Positions 1 to 6,290 of a stretch of DNA of 8,877 nucleotides are shown here, in pieces. Source of the stretch: an uncultured Planctomycetales bacterium (GTDB lineage: Bacteria; Planctomycetota; Planctomycetia; Pirellulales; Thermoguttaceae); contig CALARR010000076.1 in the NCBI GenBank assembly GCA_937889015.1, positions 1 through 8,877 of the forward strand, read 5' to 3'. The notes below the pieces were generated by a model. The model searched no databases, had not been told where the DNA came from, and saw nothing but the letters and a program-made list of their open reading frames with translations. The position numbers and the translations under genes are program-made. Each line of letters opens with the position of its first letter. Within the stretch, counting starts at the first letter, position 1.

Positions 1-46
1 TTCCCGGGCAACGGCCGGGACAGCCACGACATTCCTTTTCTGACAC
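1..46 (-). CDS. Possible N-terminus of a sixth operon gene, Cys-rich, cut by the window edge
   Basis: Directly after the glycyl radical enzyme stop there is a very strong purine-rich ribosome binding site. About 8-9 nt after it a GTG codon at 46-44 opens a frame that stays open to the window edge, reading MSEKECRGCPGRCPG. The short peptide has a C-x2-C-x3-C-P arrangement, which recalls an iron-sulfur or metal-binding segment. It is far too short to assign a family. Two other starts in a different frame (TTG at 50, ATG at 32; MSWLSRPLPG after the ATG) are also open, so even the reading frame is uncertain. A GRE-activating radical-SAM enzyme would be the expected neighbour here, but the visible residues neither show nor exclude it. 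Function is left unassigned. Confidence 0.3.
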   Translation of the reverse strand, partial: MSEKECRGCPGRCPG

Positions 47-54
47 CCAATAAT

Positions 55-64
55 CCCTCCTCCT
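55..64 (-). promoter_or_regulatory. Strong Shine-Dalgarno overlapping the GRE stop codon
   Basis: On the minus strand the last two bases of the TAG stop of the glycyl radical enzyme begin the run AGGAGGAGGG. This is the best ribosome binding site in the window. It implies that translation restarts immediately downstream and that the operon continues past the left edge. Spacing to GTG at 46 is about 8 nt, and to TTG at 50 about 4-5 nt, which favours the GTG. Confidence 0.5.
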
Positions 65-2483
65 ACATGTGTTCCGTGCGCGCGATGATCTCTTCTTGCA
101 TGTCGGGCGTGAGGTTCACGAAGAACTCGCTGAAGCCGGCTACGCGCACCACCAGGTCGCGATACTGTTGCGGGTCCTTTTGGGCGGCGCGTAGAGTCTC
201 GGTGCTGACCACGTTGATCTGCAACTCCTGCGCCCCGTTGGCGAAGTACACGTTCAACATCGCGCGGAGCTTGGCCCGCTGCGAATCGTCGGCGATCATG
301 CCCGCGTGGAAGCGGATATTGGCCTGATAGCCGCACTGCCAGCTCCGGCTGGAGTTCAGCTTGCACACCGAGTTGAGCACGGCCGTGGGCCCGTTGCGCT
401 CGCAGCCCATCGAGGCCGCCACGGAACTGGCCAAGGGGGTGCCGGCCAGCCGTCCGTCGGGCGTGGCCGGCGTGACTCGCCCGGTCTTGACCGCGCTGCT
501 CCGCACCACGTGCGAATTGCCGAAGGGCGTGCCATCGCGCGGATCGCGGCAGATCTCCTTGACCGGCTCGTCACGCAGGCGTTCGACGAGGCGCAGGATG
601 TCGTCCAGTCGCGGGTCATCGTTGCCGTGCTTGGGGGCCGCCTGGAGCCGGGCACGCAAACGATCGTGCCCCTGGAAGTTGGCCGCGCAGGCCTGGGCCA
701 CCTCGGTCAGCGTGGCCTGGCGCTTTTCGTACACCACTTCGCGCACGGCGGCCAGGCAGTCCGCCGCATTGGCCAGGGCGATGCCGCCGCAGGAGAGCAC
801 GTTGTACCTGGTGCCTTGGGCCATGTCCCGGGCTCGATCGATGCAGCCCTCGAAGAAACAGGAAGTCAACGGCGTCTGGCCCCAGCGCATCTGGGCCTGG
901 AGCATCTTCATTTCCCGCTCGTAGGATTGCTCGATCCCGCGCCGCAGATAGGCGCCCACGGCCGCGCCGAACTGCTCGAAGCTGGCCAATTCGTCGACCG
1001 CCGGGGCCACGCCCTTCCACTTCCACTGCCCCTGATAGCCGCGGCCGCTGGACAGCGCAGCCTCGATCGCCTGGAGATAGCCGGCATGCGCCCCGGGGTT
1101 GTAGTACATCTGGCCGGGGATGCCCAACTCGTTGCAACCCACCGCCACGTACCGAAAGGCGTCCTCCTTGGCGATGCCCAACTGCATGAGCGCCTCGGGC
1201 ACAGCCCGGTCGCTCCAGATCATGGGGAAACACGTGCTGCGCAGCAGGCGCGTGAGGCAGAAATCGAAGAACTTCTGGTCGATCGCCGGGTGCCAGCGAA
1301 TCCAGAGCAATGGTTCCGGCAGAGTCAGATTCGTGGCCCCCTCCACGAACAACCAGCTCAGGCGATTGGTCAGGTCCTGGCCGTCGGGCGTGGAACCGGC
1401 CACGCACAGCCCTTGGGTCAGATGATGCTCGGGCCCCCAGAAGCTGTTGTCATATTGCTTGAGGACGAAGTTCTCGATGAGCCGCGACGCTTGCGCGTCG
1501 TTCAGGCGGCCGGCGCGGCGATCGGCCTCGTAAAAGGGCCACAACAACTGGTCGATGCGGTCGGGCGTGCAGGAATAGCCGTGCCCCTCGACATGCACCG
1601 CCTGATGCGCCAGCCAGATCAACTGCAACGCCTCGTGGAAGGTCTCCGGCGGTTGCTGGGCCACCTTGGTGACGATCTGCGACATGTGGGCCAATTCGGC
1701 GGCGCGCGTGCGATCGCCGCAGCGCCGCGACTCGCCGGCCAGGAACTCGCCGTAACGGCGGGCCCAGGTCATCAGCCCGGTCAACACGTCCTCTGCCGCG
1801 GCCAGAAACGCCTGTTGTTCTGGATTGAGCTCGGCGCGGCGCCTGGCCTGGACCTTGGCCAGCAGGCCGCCCAGCCCTACTCGCAGCAACTCACCATAGC
1901 TGGGACTAAGATGCCCCTGGTTGGAGAGGAACTTGTAGCTCAGCGTCTGCGGCACTTCGTCGGCCGTGCGGAACGGTTTCAGGCCGAGAATCTCCGTGCG
2001 CCACAGGCCGTGCAGGTTGCGATTCTTCCAGTAATCGCGGATCTCGTCGGGGACCTGCCCCTTGAGGTGCCCTTGCCGGTCGGGGTTCTCGCTGGTGTAG
2101 ATGCCATTCTCGCCGATGCCCAACTCGACCATCACGGGCATTGCGCCAGGCAGCTCGCTGATGGAGCCGGCCAACAGGTCCTGCGCACGGACGTAGAGCG
2201 GCACGCTCTCAAAGTAGCTGCGCAGGGCGCGCGCCTTGCGCACGACCCAGGGTTGACCTTCCGTGGCCTGATAGACCTGTGTGAAGGTCTTGGCCCGATG
2301 CAAAGCGACGCGCAGCGGACTGTCGAGGATGTCGCGACGCAAGGCGGCGATTTCCGCGTGGGCCGTATGAACCGTGCCGCCGGCCCGAGCCTTGCCCGGC
2401 CAGGCGTGCAGGGCCGCTGCCCCAGCCAAGGCCCCGGTGGCCGCCAGGAACTCACGACGCTTCCAACCGCGCTGGTGGTTCAT
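63..2483 (-). CDS. Tat-exported glycyl radical enzyme (PFL-like, eliminase-type active site)
   Basis: This is an 806-residue member of the pyruvate formate-lyase/glycyl radical family. The PFL-type barrel spans roughly residues 45-640. The catalytic thiyl Cys450 lies in VAVGCNELGIPG, with Glu452 in the position of the general base of GRE dehydratases and lyases. The C-terminal glycyl radical domain includes GRLAGTPLASSVAASMG (678-694) and the radical loop RVAGFSEFF with Gly783. A single Cys rather than the Cys-Cys of true pyruvate formate-lyase argues for C-O, C-N or C-S bond elimination rather than formate production; this is inferred from the family. Residues 1-34 are a typical Tat signal: KRREFL with the twin arginines at 9-10, a hydrophobic Ala/Gly/Leu stretch, then ARA/GG with AxA cleavage after Ala34. 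The ATG at 2483 is supported by AGAGG about 9 nt upstream, and no later Met would preserve the barrel. It lies 18 nt after deoC as the last complete operon gene. No complete activating enzyme is in the window, and the substrate is unknown. Confidence 0.9.
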   Translation of the reverse strand: MNHQRGWKRREFLAATGALAGAAALHAWPGKARAGGTVHTAHAEIAALRRDILDSPLRVALHRAKTFTQVYQATEGQPWVVRKARALRSYFESVPLYVRAQDLLAGSISELPGAMPVMVELGIGENGIYTSENPDRQGHLKGQVPDEIRDYWKNRNLHGLWRTEILGLKPFRTADEVPQTLSYKFLSNQGHLSPSYGELLRVGLGGLLAKVQARRRAELNPEQQAFLAAAEDVLTGLMTWARRYGEFLAGESRRCGDRTRAAELAHMSQIVTKVAQQPPETFHEALQLIWLAHQAVHVEGHGYSCTPDRIDQLLWPFYEADRRAGRLNDAQASRLIENFVLKQYDNSFWGPEHHLTQGLCVAGSTPDGQDLTNRLSWLFVEGATNLTLPEPLLWIRWHPAIDQKFFDFCLTRLLRSTCFPMIWSDRAVPEALMQLGIAKEDAFRYVAVGCNELGIPGQMYYNPGAHAGYLQAIEAALSSGRGYQGQWKWKGVAPAVDELASFEQFGAAVGAYLRRGIEQSYEREMKMLQAQMRWGQTPLTSCFFEGCIDRARDMAQGTRYNVLSCGGIALANAADCLAAVREVVYEKRQATLTEVAQACAANFQGHDRLRARLQAAPKHGNDDPRLDDILRLVERLRDEPVKEICRDPRDGTPFGNSHVVRSSAVKTGRVTPATPDGRLAGTPLASSVAASMGCERNGPTAVLNSVCKLNSSRSWQCGYQANIRFHAGMIADDSQRAKLRAMLNVYFANGAQELQINVVSTETLRAAQKDPQQYRDLVVRVAGFSEFFVNLTPDMQEEIIARTEHM

Positions 2484-2501
2484 CGCCCAGCCCTCTTGGT
2501 C

Positions 2502-3200
2502 CTATTTCGTCACCCCGGCGCTCAGCCGCCGCTGGCATTCGTCCAGGATCTCGGCGGTTCGCGTGCAGCCAAAGCGCGTGCAACCGATCTGACGCACGGC
2601 CAGCGCCATGTCCAGGTCGCGCACCCCGCCGGCCGCCTTAACCTGCACGTGAGGCGGGGCGTGCCGCCGCATCAGGCGCAGGTCTTCCAGCGTGGCGCCC
2701 GATGTGCCGTATCCGGTGGAGGTCTTGACCCAGTCGGCGCGCACCTCGCCGCAGATCTCGCACAGCCGGACCTTGTGTTCATCCTGCAAGTAGCAGTTTT
2801 CGAAGATCACTTTCACTTTGCCGCCGCGGCTGTGGGCCAGGTCCACGACCGCGCGAATCTCGTCGCGCACATAGGTCCAGTCGCCGCTGAGGACCTTGCT
2901 CAGGTTGACGACCATGTCCAGTTCCCGGCCGCCGTGCTCGAGGGCCTGGCGCGATTCGGCCAGCTTGATGGCCGTGGTGTGCCCGCCGTGCGGAAAGCCG
3001 ATCGTCGTGCTGGCTACAACGCTCGACCCGGCCAGCAGCTCGGCGCACCGCCGCAGGTAATAAGGCAGGATGCAGACACTGGCCACGTCGCGCTGCCGGG
3101 CCAGGGCGATGCCCTGCTCCAGTTCCTCGACCGTCATCGTCGGCCGCAACAGGCTGTGGTCGATCATCTTGGCGATGTCGCCGAGCGTATAACCGGGCAT
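2502..3200 (-). CDS. deoC: Deoxyribose-phosphate aldolase family protein (class I, DeoC-like)
   Basis: A 232-residue class I aldolase of the DeoC family, whose type member cleaves 2-deoxyribose-5-phosphate to glyceraldehyde-3-phosphate and acetaldehyde. All hallmarks are visible: DHSLLRP near residues 14-20; Asp95 in ELDMVVNL, equivalent to E. coli Asp102; the Schiff-base Lys159 in VKTSTGYG; and Lys188 in VKAAGGVRD. The ATG at 3200 is chosen because AAGGAG sits 8 nt upstream. A longer in-frame GTG start at 3248 would have to be read out of a palindromic repeat and adds residues not seen in the family. It lies between the TIM-barrel isomerase and the glycyl radical enzyme. No nucleoside phosphorylase, phosphopentomutase or deoxyribokinase is nearby, so its real substrate here may be another aldol intermediate rather than deoxyribose phosphate. 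No signal peptide; cytoplasmic. Confidence 0.9.
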   Translation of the reverse strand: MPGYTLGDIAKMIDHSLLRPTMTVEELEQGIALARQRDVASVCILPYYLRRCAELLAGSSVVASTTIGFPHGGHTTAIKLAESRQALEHGGRELDMVVNLSKVLSGDWTYVRDEIRAVVDLAHSRGGKVKVIFENCYLQDEHKVRLCEICGEVRADWVKTSTGYGTSGATLEDLRLMRRHAPPHVQVKAAGGVRDLDMALAVRQIGCTRFGCTRTAEILDECQRRLSAGVTK

Positions 3201-3233
3201 CCGGGCAGCTCCTTCGGAAAACGGAAGTATCGA

Positions 3234-3253
3234 GGTGCGTGCGAGCACGCACC
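3234..3253. repeat. Perfect intergenic palindrome (9-bp arms), REP-like
   Basis: The arm GGTGCGTGC and its exact reverse complement GCACGCACC are separated by two bases. They lie in the 75-nt gap between the TIM-barrel gene and deoC, by far the longest gap inside the operon. In RNA it can fold as an 8-bp stem with a 4-nt loop. It has no following U tract, so it is not a canonical terminator. It may be a dispersed palindromic repeat, or an mRNA-stabilising or attenuating hairpin that tunes expression of the downstream deoC and GRE genes. Confidence 0.6.
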
Positions 3254-3275
3254 CTACGGGATTTCCTGTATCACT

Positions 3276-4193
3276 TCACGCCTTGGGCATGCACTGGCGC
3301 AGATGGGCCGCGCTTTGGCGCAAGGCCCGCTTGCGCGCGTCCAGGCTGCCCTCGAAATCGCGATCCTCGACCTCGATGCACACCGGCCCCGCATAGCCCA
3401 CGCGAGCCAACTCGGCCAGGAAGCGGGTCCAATCCACGTCGCCCAGTCCCGGCAGCTTGGGCTGGTGATACTCCAGCGGCGTGGCCATGATCCCCACCTC
3501 GCTCAGACGCTGCCGATCGACTTTCGCGTCCTTGGCATGCGCGTGGAAGATCCGCGGGGCGAATTCAGCCAACGGTTTGAGGTAGTCCATCTGCTGCCAG
3601 ATGAAATGCGAGGGATCGTAGTTCAACCCCAGCCCTTCGCCCAATTCGGCGAACAGGCGCCGCCACACGCCGGGCGTGGTGGCCAGGTTCTTCCCGCCCG
3701 GCCACTCGTCGCGCGTGAAGAACATGGGGCAGTTCTCGATGCCGATGCGCACCCCTTGCTGCCGGGCGAAGTCCAGCAGCGGCGGCCAGACCTCCAGCAG
3801 CCGCGGCCAGTTGTCGTCCACGGTCTGCGCCGGATTGCGGCCGATGAAGGTCGTGACCAGGCCGATTTCGAGCATCGCCGCCGCACGAATCAGCTTGCGC
3901 AGATGCTCGACATACACGGCCGCCTCGGCCCGATCGGCAACCAGCGCGTTGGGATAGTAACCCAGGCTGCTGATCGCCACGCCTGAGGCTTGGGTCAGCT
4001 TGCGGACCTGTTGCACATCGGCCGGGCCGAAGTCGGTCACGTCGACGTGCGTGACACCTGCGTAGCGCCGCTCGGCCTTGCCGCGCGGCCAGCACATCAC
4101 CTCGGCGCAGGCAAAGCCTTCGGCGGCGCCGAATTCAAGGACTTCTTGCAGGCTCAGTTCCGGCAGGATCGCCGTGACGAATCCCAGTTGCAT
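3276..4193 (-). CDS. Sugar phosphate isomerase/epimerase family protein (AP endonuclease 2-type TIM barrel)
   Basis: A 305-residue xylose-isomerase-like TIM barrel (PF01261 type, as in IolE, IolI and hydroxypyruvate isomerase-like proteins). Likely divalent-metal ligands appear in the usual order: Glu153 in GIENCPM, Asp193 and His196 in NYDPSHF, His217/His219 in FHAHAKD, and Glu274 or Glu276 in CIEVEDRDF. The family isomerises, epimerises or dehydrates keto-sugars and cyclitol ketones; which of these applies cannot be read from the sequence. The ATG at 4193 is supported by AAAGGA about 8 nt upstream, overlapping the stop codon region of the preceding oxidoreductase gene, from which it is separated by 13 nt. 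That spacing suggests translational coupling. The frame extends upstream to 4406, but that part overlaps the Gfo/Idh gene and looks like shadow coding. No signal peptide. Confidence 0.87.
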   Translation of the reverse strand: MQLGFVTAILPELSLQEVLEFGAAEGFACAEVMCWPRGKAERRYAGVTHVDVTDFGPADVQQVRKLTQASGVAISSLGYYPNALVADRAEAAVYVEHLRKLIRAAAMLEIGLVTTFIGRNPAQTVDDNWPRLLEVWPPLLDFARQQGVRIGIENCPMFFTRDEWPGGKNLATTPGVWRRLFAELGEGLGLNYDPSHFIWQQMDYLKPLAEFAPRIFHAHAKDAKVDRQRLSEVGIMATPLEYHQPKLPGLGDVDWTRFLAELARVGYAGPVCIEVEDRDFEGSLDARKRALRQSAAHLRQCMPKA

Positions 4194-4206
4194 GATCGAT
4201 ATCCTT

Positions 4207-5352
4207 TCAGACAGTGACCCAACGTTGTTCCTGGTGGCTCTTGAGGATCGCTTCGCACAGGACGACCTCGCGGTGCCCTTCGGCGAAGGTGGGGAACATG
4301 GGCGTGGCCGAGTAGTCACCGGCCGCAATGTAGCTGTAGAACGAGCGGAAGCACTGCTTGAAGGCGTCCGGGAAGCCTTCGTTGTGCCCGCCGGGATAGT
4401 TGGCATAGGGCCGGGCCAGATCGCCCAGCAGCGACGGATCGCGGATCAACACTTCGTTGGCCTTCTCGCGGTGGCCGATCCACAGCTCGTTGGGCGATTC
4501 GCTGTTCCAGGCCAGGGCGCACTTGCCGCCGGAAATCTCGTAACGCAGGCAATTCTTGCGTCCGGCCGTGATCTGCGACACGTGCAGACTGCCCCGCGCG
4601 CCGCCACGATAGCGGAAGAGGATGCAGCCGTAGTCCTCGGTGTTGATGTTCACCGGTTCGGTCTGCCGCGGCCCGCCCATCTTGCCGCTGAAAGTCTCGA
4701 CTTCCCCCTTGGGTCGCTGCCGCACGGGATGGGCCGTATAGAGGTCGGCCATGACCGCTTCGACCTCCAGGCCGGTGACCGAAGCCACGAGGTCCATCCA
4801 ATGCGTGCCGATGTCGGCCACGGCGCGCAACGCACCGCCCTGCTCGGCCAGCACGCGCCAGTTGTAGTCGGTCGGATAGAACAGCCAGTCCTGCACATAG
4901 CTGCCGTTGACGGCATACACCGGGCCCAGATCGCCCCGCTGGCGCATGTCGCGCGCTTCGAGATTCAGCGGGTAGAAGCGAAGGTTGTAGCATACGCCGG
5001 CGGCCAGCTTCTTACCCCGAGCCAGCTCGACCAACTCGGTCGTCTGCTGGGAATTCATGGCCAGCGGCTTTTCGCACATCACGTGCTTGCCGGCCAGCAC
5101 GGCGCGTTTGGCGAACTCGTAGTGCAGCACGTTCGGTACGGCCAGGTGTACGGCCTGCACGCTCGGATCGGCCAGGACCTCATCCAGGCTGTTGTAGGCC
5201 TTGGGCAGGTCCAGGCTCTTCATGGCGCGTTGCGACTCGGCCTGGTCGCAACCCACGATCCCACGAATCTTGACGCCCAGGCGGCGCAGGGCTTCCACGT
5301 GAACCGGACCGATAAAGCCGGCACCTACTACGGCAACACCGATGTCGTACAT
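4207..5352 (-). CDS. Gfo/Idh/MocA family NAD(P)-dependent oxidoreductase
   Basis: A 381-residue sugar or cyclitol dehydrogenase of the glucose-fructose oxidoreductase/inositol dehydrogenase family. The N-terminal Rossmann fold starts at once with VVGAGFIG (glycines 10, 12 and 15). The family signature CEKPLAMN has Lys95 as the catalytic/cofactor lysine. The C-terminal substrate domain has DIGTHWMDL (Asp180, His184), the usual catalytic pair. Members oxidise a ring or side-chain hydroxyl to a ketone. There is no Tat or Sec signal, unlike many planctomycete paralogues, so it is cytoplasmic. The ATG at 5352 has CAGGAG 7 nt upstream and follows the regulator stop by 16 nt. Paired with the TIM-barrel protein it resembles the IolG/IolE combination of inositol catabolism, but no other iol gene is present, so that name is not applied. 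Confidence 0.92.
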   Translation of the reverse strand: MYDIGVAVVGAGFIGPVHVEALRRLGVKIRGIVGCDQAESQRAMKSLDLPKAYNSLDEVLADPSVQAVHLAVPNVLHYEFAKRAVLAGKHVMCEKPLAMNSQQTTELVELARGKKLAAGVCYNLRFYPLNLEARDMRQRGDLGPVYAVNGSYVQDWLFYPTDYNWRVLAEQGGALRAVADIGTHWMDLVASVTGLEVEAVMADLYTAHPVRQRPKGEVETFSGKMGGPRQTEPVNINTEDYGCILFRYRGGARGSLHVSQITAGRKNCLRYEISGGKCALAWNSESPNELWIGHREKANEVLIRDPSLLGDLARPYANYPGGHNEGFPDAFKQCFRSFYSYIAAGDYSATPMFPTFAEGHREVVLCEAILKSHQEQRWVTV

Positions 5353-5368
5353 CTGATCGCTCCTGATG

Positions 5369-6130
5369 TTAGGGCCGCAACGCGCCGGTGGCGGGTGCGG
5401 CGGGGCGAACCGGCCCCAGGAAATTGTGGAACTCGTAAGCGTCGCCGCGATAAAGCGTCTGCTCCCACCACAGCGGCTGACGAGGTTGCAGGTATCCGGT
5501 TGAGATTACCAGAAAAGCGGCCGAGCCGCAGGGGGCCTCCAACAATTGGGCCTCCTTGGCACGGAGATTCACGGCCTGGATGGTCTGCTCCGCGCCGGCG
5601 ATGGGCAGCGTGTAACGCTCGGTCCACAGGTCGTAGAGCGAGCCCAACAGGTCTTCGGCCGACAGGCCCGGGCAGAACCGTCCCAGCACATAACGCCGTT
5701 CCAAGATCACCGGCTGGCCGTCGGCCAGACGCAAGCGCTGGATGAAACACAGGGAGCCGTCCGGCGGATCGCCCAGGTGCTTGAGGACCTCGCCCCGGAT
5801 TGAAGCCGCGTCCTGGATCTTGAATTGCAGCAGACGCGTGGAGGGCTCTTTGCCGGCGGCGCGCGCCTTGCCGGTGAAACTGACCAGGGCCTGAAGATCG
5901 TAGTCCAAGGCGGGCTTGCGGAGAAAGGTCCCCAGTCCCTTGCGAAACTCAAGCAACCCTTCCGCTACCAGATTGGAGAGGGCCTTGTTGGCCGTGGCCC
6001 GGCTGACGCCGAACTCGGCGCTGATCTGGCGTTCGGTGAGGAAGCGCGCGCCGGACTGGCCAGCCATCCCGCGCAGCCGATCGCGGAGCTGCTTGTTGAG
6101 CTGCAGGTAGACGGGGTCTTTGACGAGCAT
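5369..6130 (-). CDS. GntR-family transcriptional regulator, HutC/UTRA type
   Basis: A 253-residue two-domain regulator. A GntR winged helix-turn-helix occupies about residues 6-72 (LTERQISAEFGVSRATANKA, then LVAEGLLEFRKGLGTFL). A UTRA ligand-binding domain occupies roughly 80-240 (SFTGKARAAGKEPSTRLLQF at its start; LERRYVLGRFCPGL in the middle). HutC-type regulators bind a pathway metabolite through UTRA and release their operator. It is the first gene of the operon, 16 nt ahead of the oxidoreductase, and sits about 22 nt downstream of the predicted transcription start. The likely operator overlaps its own promoter, so negative autoregulation together with the catabolic genes is inferred. The Shine-Dalgarno before the ATG at 6130 is weak (GAGTGG-like), consistent with low regulator synthesis; no better start is in frame. 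Confidence 0.92.
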   Translation of the reverse strand: MLVKDPVYLQLNKQLRDRLRGMAGQSGARFLTERQISAEFGVSRATANKALSNLVAEGLLEFRKGLGTFLRKPALDYDLQALVSFTGKARAAGKEPSTRLLQFKIQDAASIRGEVLKHLGDPPDGSLCFIQRLRLADGQPVILERRYVLGRFCPGLSAEDLLGSLYDLWTERYTLPIAGAEQTIQAVNLRAKEAQLLEAPCGSAAFLVISTGYLQPRQPLWWEQTLYRGDAYEFHNFLGPVRPAAPATGALRP

Positions 6131-6159
6131 GGCCGGCCACTCTGGGTGTGAACGGAACC

Positions 6160-6189
6160 AATATAGCCGGTGGCTAAGCCACTAGTCAA
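6160..6189 (-). promoter_or_regulatory. Sigma70-type promoter of the GntR-GRE operon
   Basis: Reading the minus strand, a -35 box TTGACT (6189-6184) is followed by an 18-nt spacer and a -10 box TATATT (6165-6160). Both hexamers are close to consensus, unusual in such GC-rich surroundings. The predicted start of transcription is near 6153, giving a leader of about 22 nt before the regulator ATG at 6130. It is the only convincing promoter for the five-gene operon. Confidence 0.7.
6170..6182. promoter_or_regulatory. Candidate operator for the GntR-family regulator
   Basis: A perfect inverted repeat, GTGGCT-A-AGCCAC, lies wholly within the -35/-10 spacer of the operon promoter. A dimeric winged-helix repressor bound there would block RNA polymerase directly. 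Assignment to the adjacent GntR/HutC protein is an inference from position. The bases do not match the common GT...AC-type HutC sites, so specificity may be distinct. Confidence 0.6.
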
Positions 6190-6290
6190 CCCACCCAAGG
6201 CAGGGTCCGCCGCCACAGGCCCCCATCGGCCCGCTGCCCGCCGTACGCCACATCCTACTCCCCCCACGACCACGGCCGCAGAACGTGCTC

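Noticed and set aside
2..20. Stem-loop TCCCGG...CCGGGA as a terminator of the operon
   Set aside because: Only a 6-bp stem with no visible U tract, and a strong RBS before it suggests the region is coding.
63..2483. Naming the GRE as pyruvate formate-lyase (pflB)
   Set aside because: The adjacent Cys-Cys active-site pair is missing and a Glu stands two residues after the single Cys, which fits eliminase-type GREs.
3201..3248. N-terminal extension of DeoC from a GTG at 3248
   Set aside because: It would be translated from the palindromic repeat, and the ATG at 3200 has AAGGAG at ideal spacing and the usual family length.
306..3986. Plus-strand open frame of 1226 codons
   Set aside because: It lies antisense to the GRE, deoC and the TIM-barrel gene, all with clear catalytic motifs. 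Its translation is Arg/Ala/Gly/His-rich low-complexity shadow sequence with no recognisable domain. High-GC codon use leaves such antisense frames open.
4078..5745. Plus-strand open frame of 555 codons
   Set aside because: Antisense shadow of the Gfo/Idh and GntR genes; no domain and no credible start.
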